64,000 nt of DNA from contig NC_135187.1 in the NCBI RefSeq assembly GCF_041146795.1, positions 1,197,501 to 1,261,500 of the forward strand, read 5' to 3'. Every line of letters starts with the position of its first letter. The first letter of the stretch is position 1. The notes under the pieces were generated by a model, which was not told where the DNA came from, made no database searches, and saw only the letters and a program-made list of their open reading frames with translations. This document shows positions 35,421 to 46,543 of the stretch, one piece after another. This DNA comes from Maylandia zebra. Its lineage: Eukaryota > Chordata > Actinopteri > Cichliformes > Cichlidae. Position numbers and translations under genes: made by a program.

Positions 35421-35451
35421 TTCTACGTAGCTGACGCTGGTAACTGTGCAG

Positions 35452-36886
35452 GGGCGGATCTAGCAAAGTTTAGCCAGGGGGGCCGATAGGGCATGAACAG
35501 GGAAAAGGGGGCACAAAGACATACTTTTCTTTCTTATTCTCATTTAAAATGTCGAGCTTTTAATAAATAATTATCTGACACCCAAAGTTTTAATTTGATG
35601 TAAAATGTATAGAAGTCCATTACTATATATAGTAACTGTTAAGTCTAATATACCCTAGTAAGCTATAGTACTTTTTCCTTTGGGAAGGTACCATCTGTGC
35701 AGTCTGCAATTTTGTTGAAGAAAGATGTTGAATCTATTTAATATTTCTTGAAAAATAATTGATTTCTGTGCATTTTTTTTCACACTGCATCAAATTAAGG
35801 TTGATTACGTCGATTAAGCATCATGAGGTGGAGGGGGGGGGGGGGGGGGTTCCCTATTTTCTTTTGCTGGGAGTTGGAACCCTATTAGTTAGGTTGCTTA
35901 ATATTTCTTCTAAGTACTCTTTAAAATACCAGAATAGGGAGGATGGAGCAGGTTTAAGTTTATTAGATTGATCAGTGTTGCTGAACTATGAAATGTTTTG
36001 GGTGCGGTGTATTTTTTACACACAGGTATAACAGAATATCTGTATGGCCAGAACATCCAGACTGGCCAACAGCCTGTATCCACAGGCTGTGAGGCTCCTG
36101 AACTCTCTGCCCCCCTCTCACGGACAATAACCATATCCAACTTCTTAATAGCAATGAACTGGTCTGCATTGGTGCATCATATCTTTATTCTCTTCCCCCT
36201 CCTGCCCCCCCCCCCCCTCTTTCTTAAATAGATAACTATCATATCTGATATCATATCTCACAGTACAATAATATTGAATGGGTTGCATTGTTGTATTTTG
36301 TCATGTTTCTCAGGTCTTTGTCTGAATTTCTACGAACATTATTGCTAAGGATTGTCTTATTGCATTGGAGTCACACTGGGTTAAATATGTACACTTGGGT
36401 TTTAAGGGGTATTTATTATTTTCTTCTTTTTTTGGTTTGTATGGAAGCCCCAAACGCAATTTCATTGTTCTTGACAATGACAATAAAATAAATACTACTA
36501 CAATAGCTTTAGTGTTGTTGTTTTGTTTTGTAAACTTGAGTGTTGTTTATTTAAACTTGAGTATGAGCTTATACAAAATGCAGCAAGATATTTAAAAAAC
36601 AGTTTTATTGATTAAAAAACACTATATCGGATTCATATCGGTATCGGCAGATATCCAAATTTCTGATATCGGTATCGGACATAAAGATGTGGCATCGTGC
36701 CATCTCTACATTTTACATCAGATAAAAGCTTTGTTCGCAAGATTCGGATAATTATTTGTTAAAAGCTAGAAATTTTAAATGACAATTAGAAAGAAAAGTA
36801 TTTCTTTGTGCCCCCCTCTCCCTGTTAATGCCCTACCTGGCCCCCTGGCCACACTTTGCTAGACCCGCCCCTGCACAGTCACCAGC
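35452..36886. mobile_element. Non-autonomous DNA transposon with about 75-bp inverted ends (hAT-like)
   Basis: The left end reads 'aggggcggatctagcaaagt' and continues to 'gggggcacaaagacatac'. The right end, 36805-36886, is its reverse complement with few mismatches. The inverted similarity seems to continue a little outward through 'gctggt-actgtg' (about 35432). The interior has no transposase. It contains the 3' part of a Rex1-like LINE at about 36000-36500 (peptide RTSRLANSLYPQAVRLLNSL; tail 'gacaatgacaataaaataaa') and a poly(G) run at 35830. The end sequence is of the kind seen in fish hAT-derived repeats; the superfamily call is tentative. Confidence 0.6.
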
Positions 36887-36894
36887 TGTCAGCT

Positions 36895-39404
36895 ACCTAA
36901 AAAAGGATCCTGGTGTTATTTGTCTCTCAGAAACAGTTCATAACTGCGAATCAGCGGCTTTGGGACCCCTGTCAGATTGGATCGGAACTGTGGAGTAACA
37001 CACAAATCTCACGGAGGAGGGGTTTGTTTATATATCAACCAGGGCTGGTGTAATAATTTTACTGTGCGGGGGCGGTTGTGTCTTCCTGACATCGAGCTCC
37101 TTTCAGTATCTGTCAGGCCTTTTTACTTACCGAGGGAGTTCCCTCAAATTTTTGTCACTGTTGTTTACATTCATCCTAAGGCTGACGTTAAAGTTGCTGC
37201 TGATGCCATTTTTAAAGTGGTACACAATCTGCAGACTCTCTCACCGGATGCTCCTAATTTTATTCTCGGTGATTTTAACAATTGTAATCTTAAGAAATCA
37301 CTGAACAATTTCTTTCAATATGTCACTTGTCCTACAAGGCATAACAAAACGCTGGATTTGTGTTATGGACCAATTAAGGGGGCATACAAGTCTGTGGCCG
37401 GACCTGCGCTAGGTTCTTCGGATCACAATGTTATTCACCTCCTCCCTGCCTACAGATCTGTGATTAGGAGGGAGAAGGCCTGTGTGAAGCGGACTAATGT
37501 CTGGACAAAAGACAGTTGTGTTGCCCTTCAGGGGTGTTTTGATTGCACTGACTGCTCCGTGTTTCAAGAGAACACTTGTGATTTGGATGAACTCACTGAT
37601 GTGGTGTGTAGCTACATCTCTTTTTGCAAAGACTCTGTGGTTCCACTCAGAGAATTTAAGACTTTCCCTAATAACAAACCGTGGCTCTCTAAAGATATTA
37701 AGGATCTGATTCTTAAAAGGAAAATTGCTTTTAACGAGGGAGACGTTCCCAGCATTACCTTAGAGGCGTTTACCTCTGACAAACATCTGGCAGACAGTCT
37801 TAACAGTTTTGACCTTCGTTTTGAGAACTTTGACTGTTCTGGGTAGACCAGCACACTGAGGGAAAGGACTATCACTCCCCCATCTATTTGTATTGATGAG
37901 ACAGGGGTAGCTAATCTTTTTAGACATACCAAAAGCAAGAGTCCTGGACCTGACAACATCTGTGGACAGGTACTGAGAACTTGTGCTGATCAGCTGAGTG
38001 GGATTTTTCACTATATCTTCTCACTTTCTTTAGAGCTACAGATGGTACCTAAAATTTGGAAACATGCGATCATTGTTCCTGTTGCTAAGGGCAGTTCTCC
38101 TAAGGCACTGAATGATGTTAGGCCTGTGGCTCTGACTTCTTTAGTGATGAAGACATTTGAGAAGATAATTAAGGAGATTTTAATGCATGTTGAACACCAT
38201 CTTGACCCCTTCCAGTTTGCCTATAGAGCAGGGAGAGGTGTGGAGGATGCTGCTGTCACACTCCTGCATCTCTTGTATAAGCATCTTGAGGCCCCCCACA
38301 CCCATGCAAGATTATTATTTGCTGACTTTTCATCGGCATTCAATACAATTCAACCCCTCTTACTCGCTGACAGGCTTTACAATCATTTCAAGCTTGACAC
38401 TAGTCTGGTCGGCTGGGTGACAGACTTTCTGACTAATAGGTCACAATGTGTGAGGGTGAATCATGTCCTTTCTGATGTGCTCTCCTCCTGTACTGGATCA
38501 CCCCAGGGTTGCTGCCTCTCTCCTCTTCTGTTCATTCTGTACATGAATGAGTGTCGCAGCAATTTCACAAACAGACACATCCTGAAGTTTGCTGACGACA
38601 CAGTGATCGTCAGTCTTCTAGTGGGGGACGAGTCAGGCCATGGACAGGTTGTAGATGATTTTGTGAATTGGTGTGATGAGTCCTTCCTCTCACTTAACGT
38701 GTCAAAAACTAAAGACATGATTATTGATTTTAGGAAGTCCTCTTATAGCTCATCACCCAATATCATTAAAACTGCCGATATTGGGATCGTTGAGAGTTAT
38801 AAATATCTAGGTGTGGTACTTGACCATAAACTGTGTTTTGAATCTCATGCTGATGCCACTACTAAAAAAGTTCAACAAAGACTGTTCTTTTTAAGGAAAA
38901 TGAGATCTTTTAACGTCTCATCTGAGATGTTGTCCTTGTTTTATAGAAGTTTTATCAAATCTGTGATGTCCTTTTGTATCGCTGCCTGGTTTGGTAACCT
39001 GACGGTGAAGAATAAGAATCGGTTGGGACTTCTGGTAAAAACTGCTAGCAAAATTTCAGGGCGCTGGCAAGATGAACTTTTGGCCATTTACAATAGAAAC
39101 GTGCTTAGAAAGGCTCAGTCTATTATTAATTGTGTGAACCATCCACTTCACAGTGAGTTTGAGTTGTTGCCTTCCGGCCGCCGTTTTAGAGTACCTCCGA
39201 GGAGGACTAAAAGACTCCAGGTCTCTTTTATCCCTACTGCGTCTTGTCTCCTTAATGGCAAATAATTGTCCTTGAATTTTCTATCATTATTATTGTTATT
39301 ATTGTTTTATAGTATTGTTCTGTTTGTTTTTATCCTCCTGCTGCTAAACTAATTTCCCCTTGTGGGACAATAAAGAAATTGTATTGTATTGAATTGAATT
39401 GAAT
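36895..39404 (+). mobile_element. Near-full-length ORF2 of a Rex1-like LINE with a single stop codon
   Basis: One frame runs from about 36944 to 39265, interrupted only by TAG at 37844-37846. The first part is an AP-endonuclease (NFILGDFNNCNL; GPALGSSDHNVIHLL). The second is a reverse transcriptase ([63 protein letters not shown]) with the usual LLPSGRRFRV C-terminal block. The linker between endonuclease and reverse transcriptase is shorter than in the 46.5 kb element, suggesting an in-frame internal deletion near 37.75-37.83 kb. The endonuclease N-terminus is frameshifted upstream of 36944. The tail is 'gggacaataaagaaattgta' followed by (attga)n. Confidence 0.85.
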
Positions 39405-39955
39405 AACTTCAACTCATCCATGTGACCTAAAAGGTAAACCTGTTTCTCCATCACCTGTTCAGCTCTGATGATCCAGTAAGGACATCTCCTGGTTTCATCT
39501 TCATGTTTCCCTCTCACCACATATCCAAACCGACATCATGACCAGCAGCTTTACAGCTGTGGCTCCAGCAAACATCAGCTGATACTAGAAATTAATATTA
39601 AATACATTCTAACAACAGCTGATCAAGCTTAAACGTGCTGCTGTTGTTTAGCGCGACATCCGCTGGTTTCCTGTTTCTGGCGCAAAGTGGGCGATAAACA
39701 AACAAGAGAGAAAAGCTGATCATTGATCAGTTTCATGATTGAAGTAGAAACAGGAGAGAGAGAGGGTGAGAGGATGAGAGAAGAAGAGGCAGCTGTGCAG
39801 CAAAGACACAGAGTAACTCCAGCTTTGTGTCTTTTTCCATTGTAGCTGAAGTCCGGGACAAACTGCGTCTCTTCTCAGCTCAATATGAAACGTGTAATAT
39901 TTTCTCTGAATGTGAGACGATTCCATTTTTGTAAGGAGCCGTTGGAAACTCTACT
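39405..39955 (-). repeat. Interspersed repeat, copy 2 (inverted)
   Basis: The reverse complement of the 29535-30003 repeat, a little longer at both ends. The LINE at 36.9-39.4 kb ends exactly at its left side. Confidence 0.65.
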
Positions 39956-40444
39956 AACCTTATGAACAAAATAAAGTTCACTATCAGTAACATCATAGCA
40001 CCACCCAGCTGTATAAACTCCCTCATGCTAGCTAGTAGCAGTACGAGTTATTGTAACTGACAGTAAAAAGTCAGCACAATGAAAATAAATTCCACCTAAA
40101 CTTGGTTTATATCTGACCCAGATGGACTGCAGGTCAGAACTTCTTACCTGAAGTTCGGTTCACCTGACACACCTGACAGGCGGCCGCCTCGAGTCTCTCC
40201 TCTTGCCTCCCCTTTCCCTCATCCACCTGCTGGCCTCCACCACTTGCTGAATCTGTGGAAGTTCCGCGACAGCCACCACCATACAGCTGAGTTATTTTTC
40301 CACACCAGCCAGCATCTGACCAATCCACCACCCTTCATTGTTTATACCCTTACCAAAAAAATAGAAAGAAATCATTGGCCCACCGAGCAAATGCCTGGTA
40401 TGCCCGATGGCCAGTCCAGCTATGGTCGTGCCTAGGGTTGCCGA
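39956..40444. other. Unassigned repeat-like region
   Basis: No gene recognised. 'gggttgccgacccctgg' at about 40436 resembles a hAT terminal repeat. A C-rich stretch at 40180-40260 gives chance open frames only. Confidence 0.35.
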
Positions 40445-41045
40445 CCCCTGGTGTACGCTGTTAAGTGCAGGAGGATTGCCAGGATTTATACATCAGGGAA
40501 ACCAAACAACCTCTGGCTAAGAGGATGGCACAACACAGCAGAGCCACCTCGTCAGGCCAGGACTCTGCAGTCTATTTACACCTACAGGCCAGTGGACACT
40601 CTTTCAAGGATGAGGATGTAACATCCTGGACAGGGAGGAACGCTGGTTTGAGGGCGGAGTCAAGGAGGCCATTTACGTGAAAAGGGAAAGACTATCTCTG
40701 AATGCAGGAGGGGGCCTAAGGGTTCATCTATCACCATCTTACAATGCTGTGATTGCAGCCATTCCCCAACTCTCTGTGAATGGGACTCATGGTCATTGAT
40801 CAGTGGGTTTTGGTCAGTGGTTGTTGACCAGTGGTCATGAGAATTTGCATAATTATGATTAAGGAACTGACCTCCCAGCTCATTGTTCCTTCAGTGGGCT
40901 GGTTTCAGTCATTATACAAATGTACTGTTTATAAGGTTGAAACCTGCAGTCAGCTGAGACTGAAGACGTCACCTGATGATGACGAAACGTTTCTCCCACA
41001 AAACGCTGCGTCCAGATGAACAGAAGCAACTTTTGGAGAGCGAAT
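40445..41045 (+). mobile_element. Penelope-like element 3' part with a broken GIY-YIG endonuclease
   Basis: The plus strand reads CQDLYIRETKQPLAKRMAQH, then HLQASGHSFKDEDV. After a 1-base-type frameshift near 40620 it continues in another frame as REERWFEGGVKEAIYVKRER ... GGGLRVHLSPSYNAVIAAIP. This is the C-terminal GIY-YIG nuclease of Penelope-like retroelements, with the usual YIGET altered to YIRET. The end has 'gatgatgacgaaacgtttct' and 'gtccagatgaacagaagcaa', shared with the isolated end at 34.6 kb. The reverse transcriptase part is absent. Confidence 0.7.
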
Positions 41046-41640
41046 CAGCCTCAGAAGTGAAGAACTAGACTAAGCTGGGTGTGGCACCATGCCCCCCCAA
41101 ATTAAAAACACTTTTCAATATAATAACTGTTAATGATTTTCTTCTACAAACCCAATTCCAAAAAAGCATGGACGCTGAAAGTAGGACACTTTACATGAAA
41201 AACATGAAAACGGAACTTTGAGTTTGATTGTTCCGGGAAATGTTTCGCTCCAATCACATGTACTCTGAGAACACATTAGAAAGGGATGCCTTTATTTGTG
41301 ATGTTTATCACAAGTTTCGATCTTTATGTAAATTGACAAGGAAGTTTTTTTTACCTAAAACCATTACACATTTTCCTCTACCTGCACCTGTGTGATTTTA
41401 TATGCAAGTACGCTCAGACATGCAGGTGCACTAAGATAATGACATATACGTCACAGTGAGCAAAGTGTGTATTTTCTATAGAGATGCATGATGTATGCAG
41501 TAATAAAAAAACATAATAAATAAACATCTCCTTTTGTGCATTAGCTTTTAGTAGTTTCTGATGTGTTAGTACTATTTTGCACAGTATAACTAATATTACA
41601 AACATTCTGTCTCAGAGTCACGCTGAGAGACTAGTTAGCA
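41046..41640. other. Intergenic, nothing recognised
   Basis: AT-rich, no gene or repeat family identified. Confidence 0.35.
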
Positions 41641-41765
41641 GAGACGGGCAGATACGATTACTTTTTTCAAGTAACGAGTAAAGTAGGGGATTGCTATTGC
41701 AAAAAAGGTAATTAGATTACTGTTACTTTCCCATAAGCACGCTGCGTTACTGCATTACTAAAACC
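41641..41765 (+). repeat. Terminal-repeat-like segment ('gattac/taattac' type)
   Basis: It is rich in 'agtaac' and 'gattac' phrases and resembles the segment at 50740-50880. These are typical of the ends of a common fish DNA transposon. No partner end was found next to it. Confidence 0.4.
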
Positions 41766-41805
41766 ATGATTTTCTTTTTTTGCGAGAGTGTCTCATGACA
41801 ATGAC

Positions 41806-42480
41806 GTACCGTATTTTCGCGACTATAAGGCGCACATAAAAGTCTTAGATTTTCTTCAAAAAGTTTCCCTATAGCGCAGTCCGCCCTGTTGTAAGGAGGA
41901 CATAGTAGAGAACACCATGAGAACGCTAAAGGGTGAAGTGTGGGCGTTGATCGTATATACCGGTACAATTGCACACACCTGTATGAAAGAACAGGTATGT
42001 GCATTATGCAGAACATCGTTGTTTTAACAACCCTGAAAATGGCAAAGAGACACGCTTATGAAGCACAGTTTAAGCTACGCGGAGGAACATGGAAATCGAG
42101 CAGCCGCGAGAGAATTTAAGATTAATGAATCGATGGTTCGCAAGTGGAGGAAGCTGGAAAACGAGCTCCGACAGGTCAAGAAGATGCAGCGGAGTTTCCG
42201 CGGACATAAGGCGAGGTGGCCCGAGTTGGAGGAAAGACTCGAGCAGTGGATCATCGAGCAAAGAACGAGCGGGAGAAGCGTTTCGCTAGCAGAAGAAATG
42301 AAAATTGAACATTTCCGAGGAGATCCGTCTTGGTGCTTTCATTTCATGACACGGTGCCATTTTTCCATCCGGACCAGGACTACGGTAGCGCAGCAACTTC
42401 CAGCGGATTATAATGAAAAGCTGGCCATTTTCCGCTCCTACTGCAGCAAACACACCGCCGACAAACACATCCAGCTCTGT
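41806..42480 (+). mobile_element. Pogo/Tigger-like transposase N-terminal fragment
   Basis: A terminal block 'ccgtattttcgcgactataa' at about 41809 precedes a frame from about 42040 to 42519. This reads AKRHAYEAQFKL, then (after a local frame change) HGNRAAAREFKINESMVRKW and RSFRGHKARWPELEERLEQW. It is the two-part DNA-binding region (homeodomain-like HTH plus CENP-B-type HTH) of pogo-group transposases. The following FRGDPSWCFHFMTRCHFSIR stretch matches the family too. The DDE catalytic domain is missing: the sequence switches to a LINE tail at about 42485. Confidence 0.65.
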
Positions 42481-42484
42481 TGTA

Positions 42485-42975
42485 GGATGCCCTCTGGACC
42501 CAGTGGAGGTGGTGAGTGACAGGAGAATGGTGGCTAAGGTGTCATCCCGGTTGGACAACATCTCCCACCCCATGCAGGAGACTGTGACAGCACTGAGCAG
42601 CTCCTTCAGTGGCTGCAGCACCCACGGTGTGGGACGGAGAGATTTCCCAGGTCTTTCCTCCCCACGGCTGTCAGACAACATGGTCTCTGCAGATGACCAC
42701 ACACATGCACACACACACATCCATTACACCATGATAGCCTTCTCCCAGTCTCCCTTAAATACAATATTATGTGCAATTTTTTTTCCTACTATAACTGAGC
42801 ATTTTATTCTATTTTGTTGTAGCACTTTTATTCTTGTTGTATCGTATGGTATCTGATTTTATCTTATCCTATTCTGTCATGTTTTTCTTAATTTTACTGC
42901 TCTTAAACTTGTACTTTCTGCCATGATGAAAAGTTTCCCACGCGTGGGACTAATAAAGCTGATCTTATCTTAATC
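42485..42975 (+). mobile_element. Rex1-like LINE 3' end
   Basis: A frame reading VVGCPLDPVEVVSDRRMVAK ... is the degraded ORF2 C-terminus. The 3' UTR ends 'cacgcgtgggactaataaag' followed by a (tctta)-type tail. It replaced the rest of the pogo element. Confidence 0.65.
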
Positions 42976-43399
42976 AATGCTAACAGCTGACCTGATTGGC
43001 TACCTCCCCTAACCCTTTAACTATATGGTTATTTTCTCATTTATTGTTTTAATATTGACACTTAATAATACGCTTCTATTTGAAACCGTGTCTCTTTTAA
43101 ACCTCTGAAGTTTTTCTTTCACTATTAGTGTTGCAAAGCGCGTTAGATATCCTCGGGTTGGTATTTCCCCACAACAAAATAATTAACTTCCCTGATCACC
43201 TGTCTTTTTCGTTTGACTTCCCTTTACACTGTAGAACTGCTTTGAAATTCATATGAGCTGTTCGCACTAAAGTAAAAAATAACATCACTTATGCGGATAC
43301 CCTCTCGGTGCCAGCTGCAAGGCTGGAGCTGAACAAAACTCCCTGATAACGACTGTGTTTAGTCTGTTCTTCCCATTCCCTACAAGGCCACCTGGGTTG
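42976..43399. other. Intergenic, nothing recognised
   Basis: No gene or repeat signature identified. Confidence 0.35.
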
Positions 43400-43860
43400 G
43401 CTGGAAGACTGTTTACTTAGCCTGGCAGGGCGAAGGACACTGTCTCAGCTGAACTATGGACACGCACACACATACATATACTGATACTGATAAGCACTCA
43501 CTGACGCATCACCCTCCCTACCCCGGATCCAACGCCACCTCCAACGCTCCCCTCTGATGTGGACATCGGGTCAGCTGGAGGCGCAGTCGAAGATTGCAGC
43601 GGTCCCAGATCAGATGTACACACTGGAACTCTTCCCCATGTTGCTGTCTGTGTTTATTGTGCTATGGTGTGTTGATATCTGTGCATTCCTGTATTATCCT
43701 TCTGTGTTACACATTTCAATGTTTTTTCCTCGCTACCTGGCCTGACCTGTCTCCCCAGTGTGATGTTTGTGTATTTTATGTACGGTCGGCAAGGTCTGTC
43801 ATCTCGGTTGTGGGCAAAAGACCTGCAACTGACAAATAAAGGCTATCTCATCTCATCTCA
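43400..43860 (+). mobile_element. LINE 3' UTR and tail
   Basis: It ends 'actgacaaataaaggctatc' followed by (tctca)n. There is no coding part, and the left limit is uncertain. Confidence 0.55.
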
Positions 43861-44292
43861 ATGAATGGCACACTGACATTTGCACATGACATCACTTGGA
43901 CATGAGCAGATTGTGTGGTTGATAATCACACAGACTGATGTCTGCACAAAATTACACAAGAAATGCACCCATTTTGCATTTGCCTTTATCAACACACTGC
44001 ACTGTTTTACCTGCAGCTGCACTCCCTTTACTTTCTACTAGCACCTCCTCTATTGCATGACCCTACAGTGACACTTCCTGGACATTCAAATGATAAATTA
44101 GAAGGGATGGTAAGCCACGTTTCTGTATTTATTGTGTATAAAAACAAAAAACACAAAAACAAAAAATAACTTTCCTGCTTATTCAATGTAATACTCCATA
44201 ATCTGAGGACAAAACAGTAAGGGAGTTTGTATTTAGTGGATAATTCTTTGTTGTAATAATGCTTCTTCACAATAAAACTTATTTCACCTTAA
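43861..44292. other. Intergenic, nothing recognised
   Basis: AT-rich. A short (caaaaa)n-like run lies near 44145. No gene. Confidence 0.35.
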
Positions 44293-44575
44293 CCTCCTAA
44301 GACCCGAACTCTTCCACAGCAGCATTTTTAATTTCTCTTTGCTATTGCATATTGGGGCCCAATGAATGTAAAAACAAAGAATTACCAGATTTTTTTAAAA
44401 CCTTATTTTTGTTTTTATGAAAAATGAGAGCCACATATGAGGACATTTGTTTAAAATTTTGATAGAACAGTAGCAGCATAATGTCCTTGTCAGTGGACAT
44501 CAGGCCCTTGTAGAGCAAAATTGAGTATTTTAGTCTAAATAACCCAAAATGTGATGTCCACATACAGTAACATTC
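44293..44575 (+). repeat. Interspersed repeat also found in the rps18 intron
   Basis: It starts 'aacctcctaagacccg'. The wording reappears at 62162-62375, where the order of blocks is inverted after the start. Further shared words are 'aaaatgtgatgtccacatac' against 'tccggacgtcacgttttggg'. It is probably a non-autonomous DNA element with inverted ends. Confidence 0.45.
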
Positions 44576-45247
44576 CAACTTCCCCCTTAGTGTGTTTGTT
44601 GGGCAGCTTAGATAATGTCACTTCAGAAAAGAATATCGCCCATATGGTTTTCACTGCCCTATGCATAGCCAAGAAAACTGTCCTCATGAACTGGAAAAAT
44701 AAAAATAATCTTAATTCTAACCAATATAGAAATTATCTATTAGATTACATTAGTCTTGATACAGCCTCTGCCACCACATCAGATCAATTGCTCTGGGCTC
44801 CTTTGATCAGCTCCATCACCTAGTGGGGGTGGGGGGTCATAGTTTGGTCCCACCTTTGCTGTTGTGATTGGTGTGGAGGTAGGGACAGGATTGGGGCGTC
44901 AGGGGATTACCCAGGAGCATCTTCCTTGGGGGGCTCAACCCAGTCATGGCCTATTAAGGGCTCTGTTGGCTCTTAGGTGACGGTTGTGTGCAGCGGGGCT
45001 AGGGGAGGGTCTGTGCTGACGGACGTGGGTTACTGACCTGGTAGCCTGGCTGCCCCAGGGTGGGTCCAGGATGGGCGTGGGGTTCTGGGGGTGCTCTGTC
45101 TCCAGGCTGGGGCCCTGGCCGGGCCTCGGGGGCTTGGGTCCTGGTTGGTGTGTTGCCGGGTTGTGGGCGGGTGGGTGTATGGGGGCTCAGCCCTGGTGCA
45201 GGGTGCCGCCGGTGCATCGAGCCACCTGAGGGGCTCTTCAACTTCAA
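44576..45247 (+). mobile_element. L1-type LINE: ORF2 C-terminal end and GC-rich 3' UTR
   Basis: The frame to the stop at 44821 reads ALCIAKKTVLMNWKNKNNLN followed by the end of ORF2, which has the wording of L1/Tx1-group elements. The following G-rich segment (to about 45247) is then its 3' UTR. It is cut off by the Tc1 element. Confidence 0.6.
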
Positions 45248-46543
45248 ACCAGGTTTGCACACACAGTAGCTGGTATTTTGGCCCATTCCTCCATGCAGAT
45301 CTTCTCGAGAGCAGTGATGTTTTGGGGCTGTCGCCGAGCAACACGGACTTTCAACTCCCGCCACAGATTTTCTATGGGGTTGAGGTCTGGAGACTGGCTA
45401 GGCCACTCCAGGACTTTCAAATGCTTCTTACGGAGCCACTCCTTTGTTGCCCGGGCGGTGTGTTTTGGATCATTGTCATGTTGGAAGACCCAGCCTCGTT
45501 TCATCTTCAAAGTTCTCACTGATGGAAGGAGGTTTTGGCTCAAAATCTCACGATACATGGCCCCATTCATTCTGTCCTTAACACGGATCAGTCGTCCTGT
45601 CCCCTTGGCAGAAAAACAGCCCCATAGCATGATGTTTCCACCCCCATGCTTCACAGTAGGTATGGTGTTCTTGGGATGCAACTCAGTATTCTTCTTCCTC
45701 CAAACACGACGAGTTGAGTTTATACCAAAAAGTTCTACTTTGGTTTCATCTGACCACATGACATTCTCCCAATCCTCTGCTGTATCATCCATGTGCTCTC
45801 TGGCAAACTTCAGACGGGCCTGGACATGCACTGGCTTCAGCAGCGGAACACGTCTGGCACTGCGGGATTTGATTCCCTGCCGTTGTAGTGTGTTACTGAT
45901 GGTGACCTTTGTTACTTTGGTCCCAGCTCTCTGCAGGTCATTCACCAGGTCCCCCCGTGTGGTTCTGGGATCTTTGCTCACCGTTCTCATGATCATTTTG
46001 ACCCCACGGGATGAGATCTTGCGTGGAGCCCCAGATCAAGGGAGATTATCAGTGGTCTTGTATGTCTTCCATTTTCTGATGATTGCTCCCACAGTTGATT
46101 TTTTCACACCAAGCTGCTTGCCTATTGTAGATTCACTCTTCCCAGTCTGGTGCAGGTCTACAATACTTTTCCTGGTGTCCTTCGAAAGCTCTTTGGTCTT
46201 GGCCATGGCGGAGTTTGGAGTCTGACTGTTTGAGGCTGTGGACAGGTGTCTTTTATACAGATGATGAGTTCAAACAGGTGCCATTCATACAGGTAACGAG
46301 TGGGGGACAGAAAAGCTTCTTACAGAAGACGTTACAGGTCTGTGAGAGCCAGAGATTTTCCTTGTTTGAGGTGACCAAATACTTATTTTCCACCCTGATT
46401 TACCAATAAATTCTTTACAAATCCTACCATGTGAATTCATGGATTTTTTTTTCACATTCTGTCTCTCACAGTTGAAGTGTACCTCTGGTGCAAATTACTG
46501 ACCTCTGTCATCATTTTAAGTGGGGGAACTTGAACAATCGGTG
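45248..46543 (-). mobile_element. Tc1 transposon with a transposase broken by one stop codon
   Basis: The transposase starts at ATG 46206-46204 (minus) with [20 protein letters not shown], a paired-like HTH region. TGA at 46038-46036 is in frame at codon 57, in a position that is usually Arg (a CGA-to-TGA change by CpG decay fits). Frame is kept to about 45248. All three catalytic acids of the DD34E triad are present: [23 protein letters not shown] and [11 protein letters not shown]. The last 20 or so residues and the 3' terminal repeat are missing at 45248. The 5' terminal repeat is interrupted at 46543 and resumes at 49117-49141, where it ends CCCCACTG followed by TA. Confidence 0.9.

Noticed and set aside
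45278..46225. 315-aa plus-strand frame
   Set aside because: Antisense of the Tc1 transposase, which has the conserved motifs on the minus strand.
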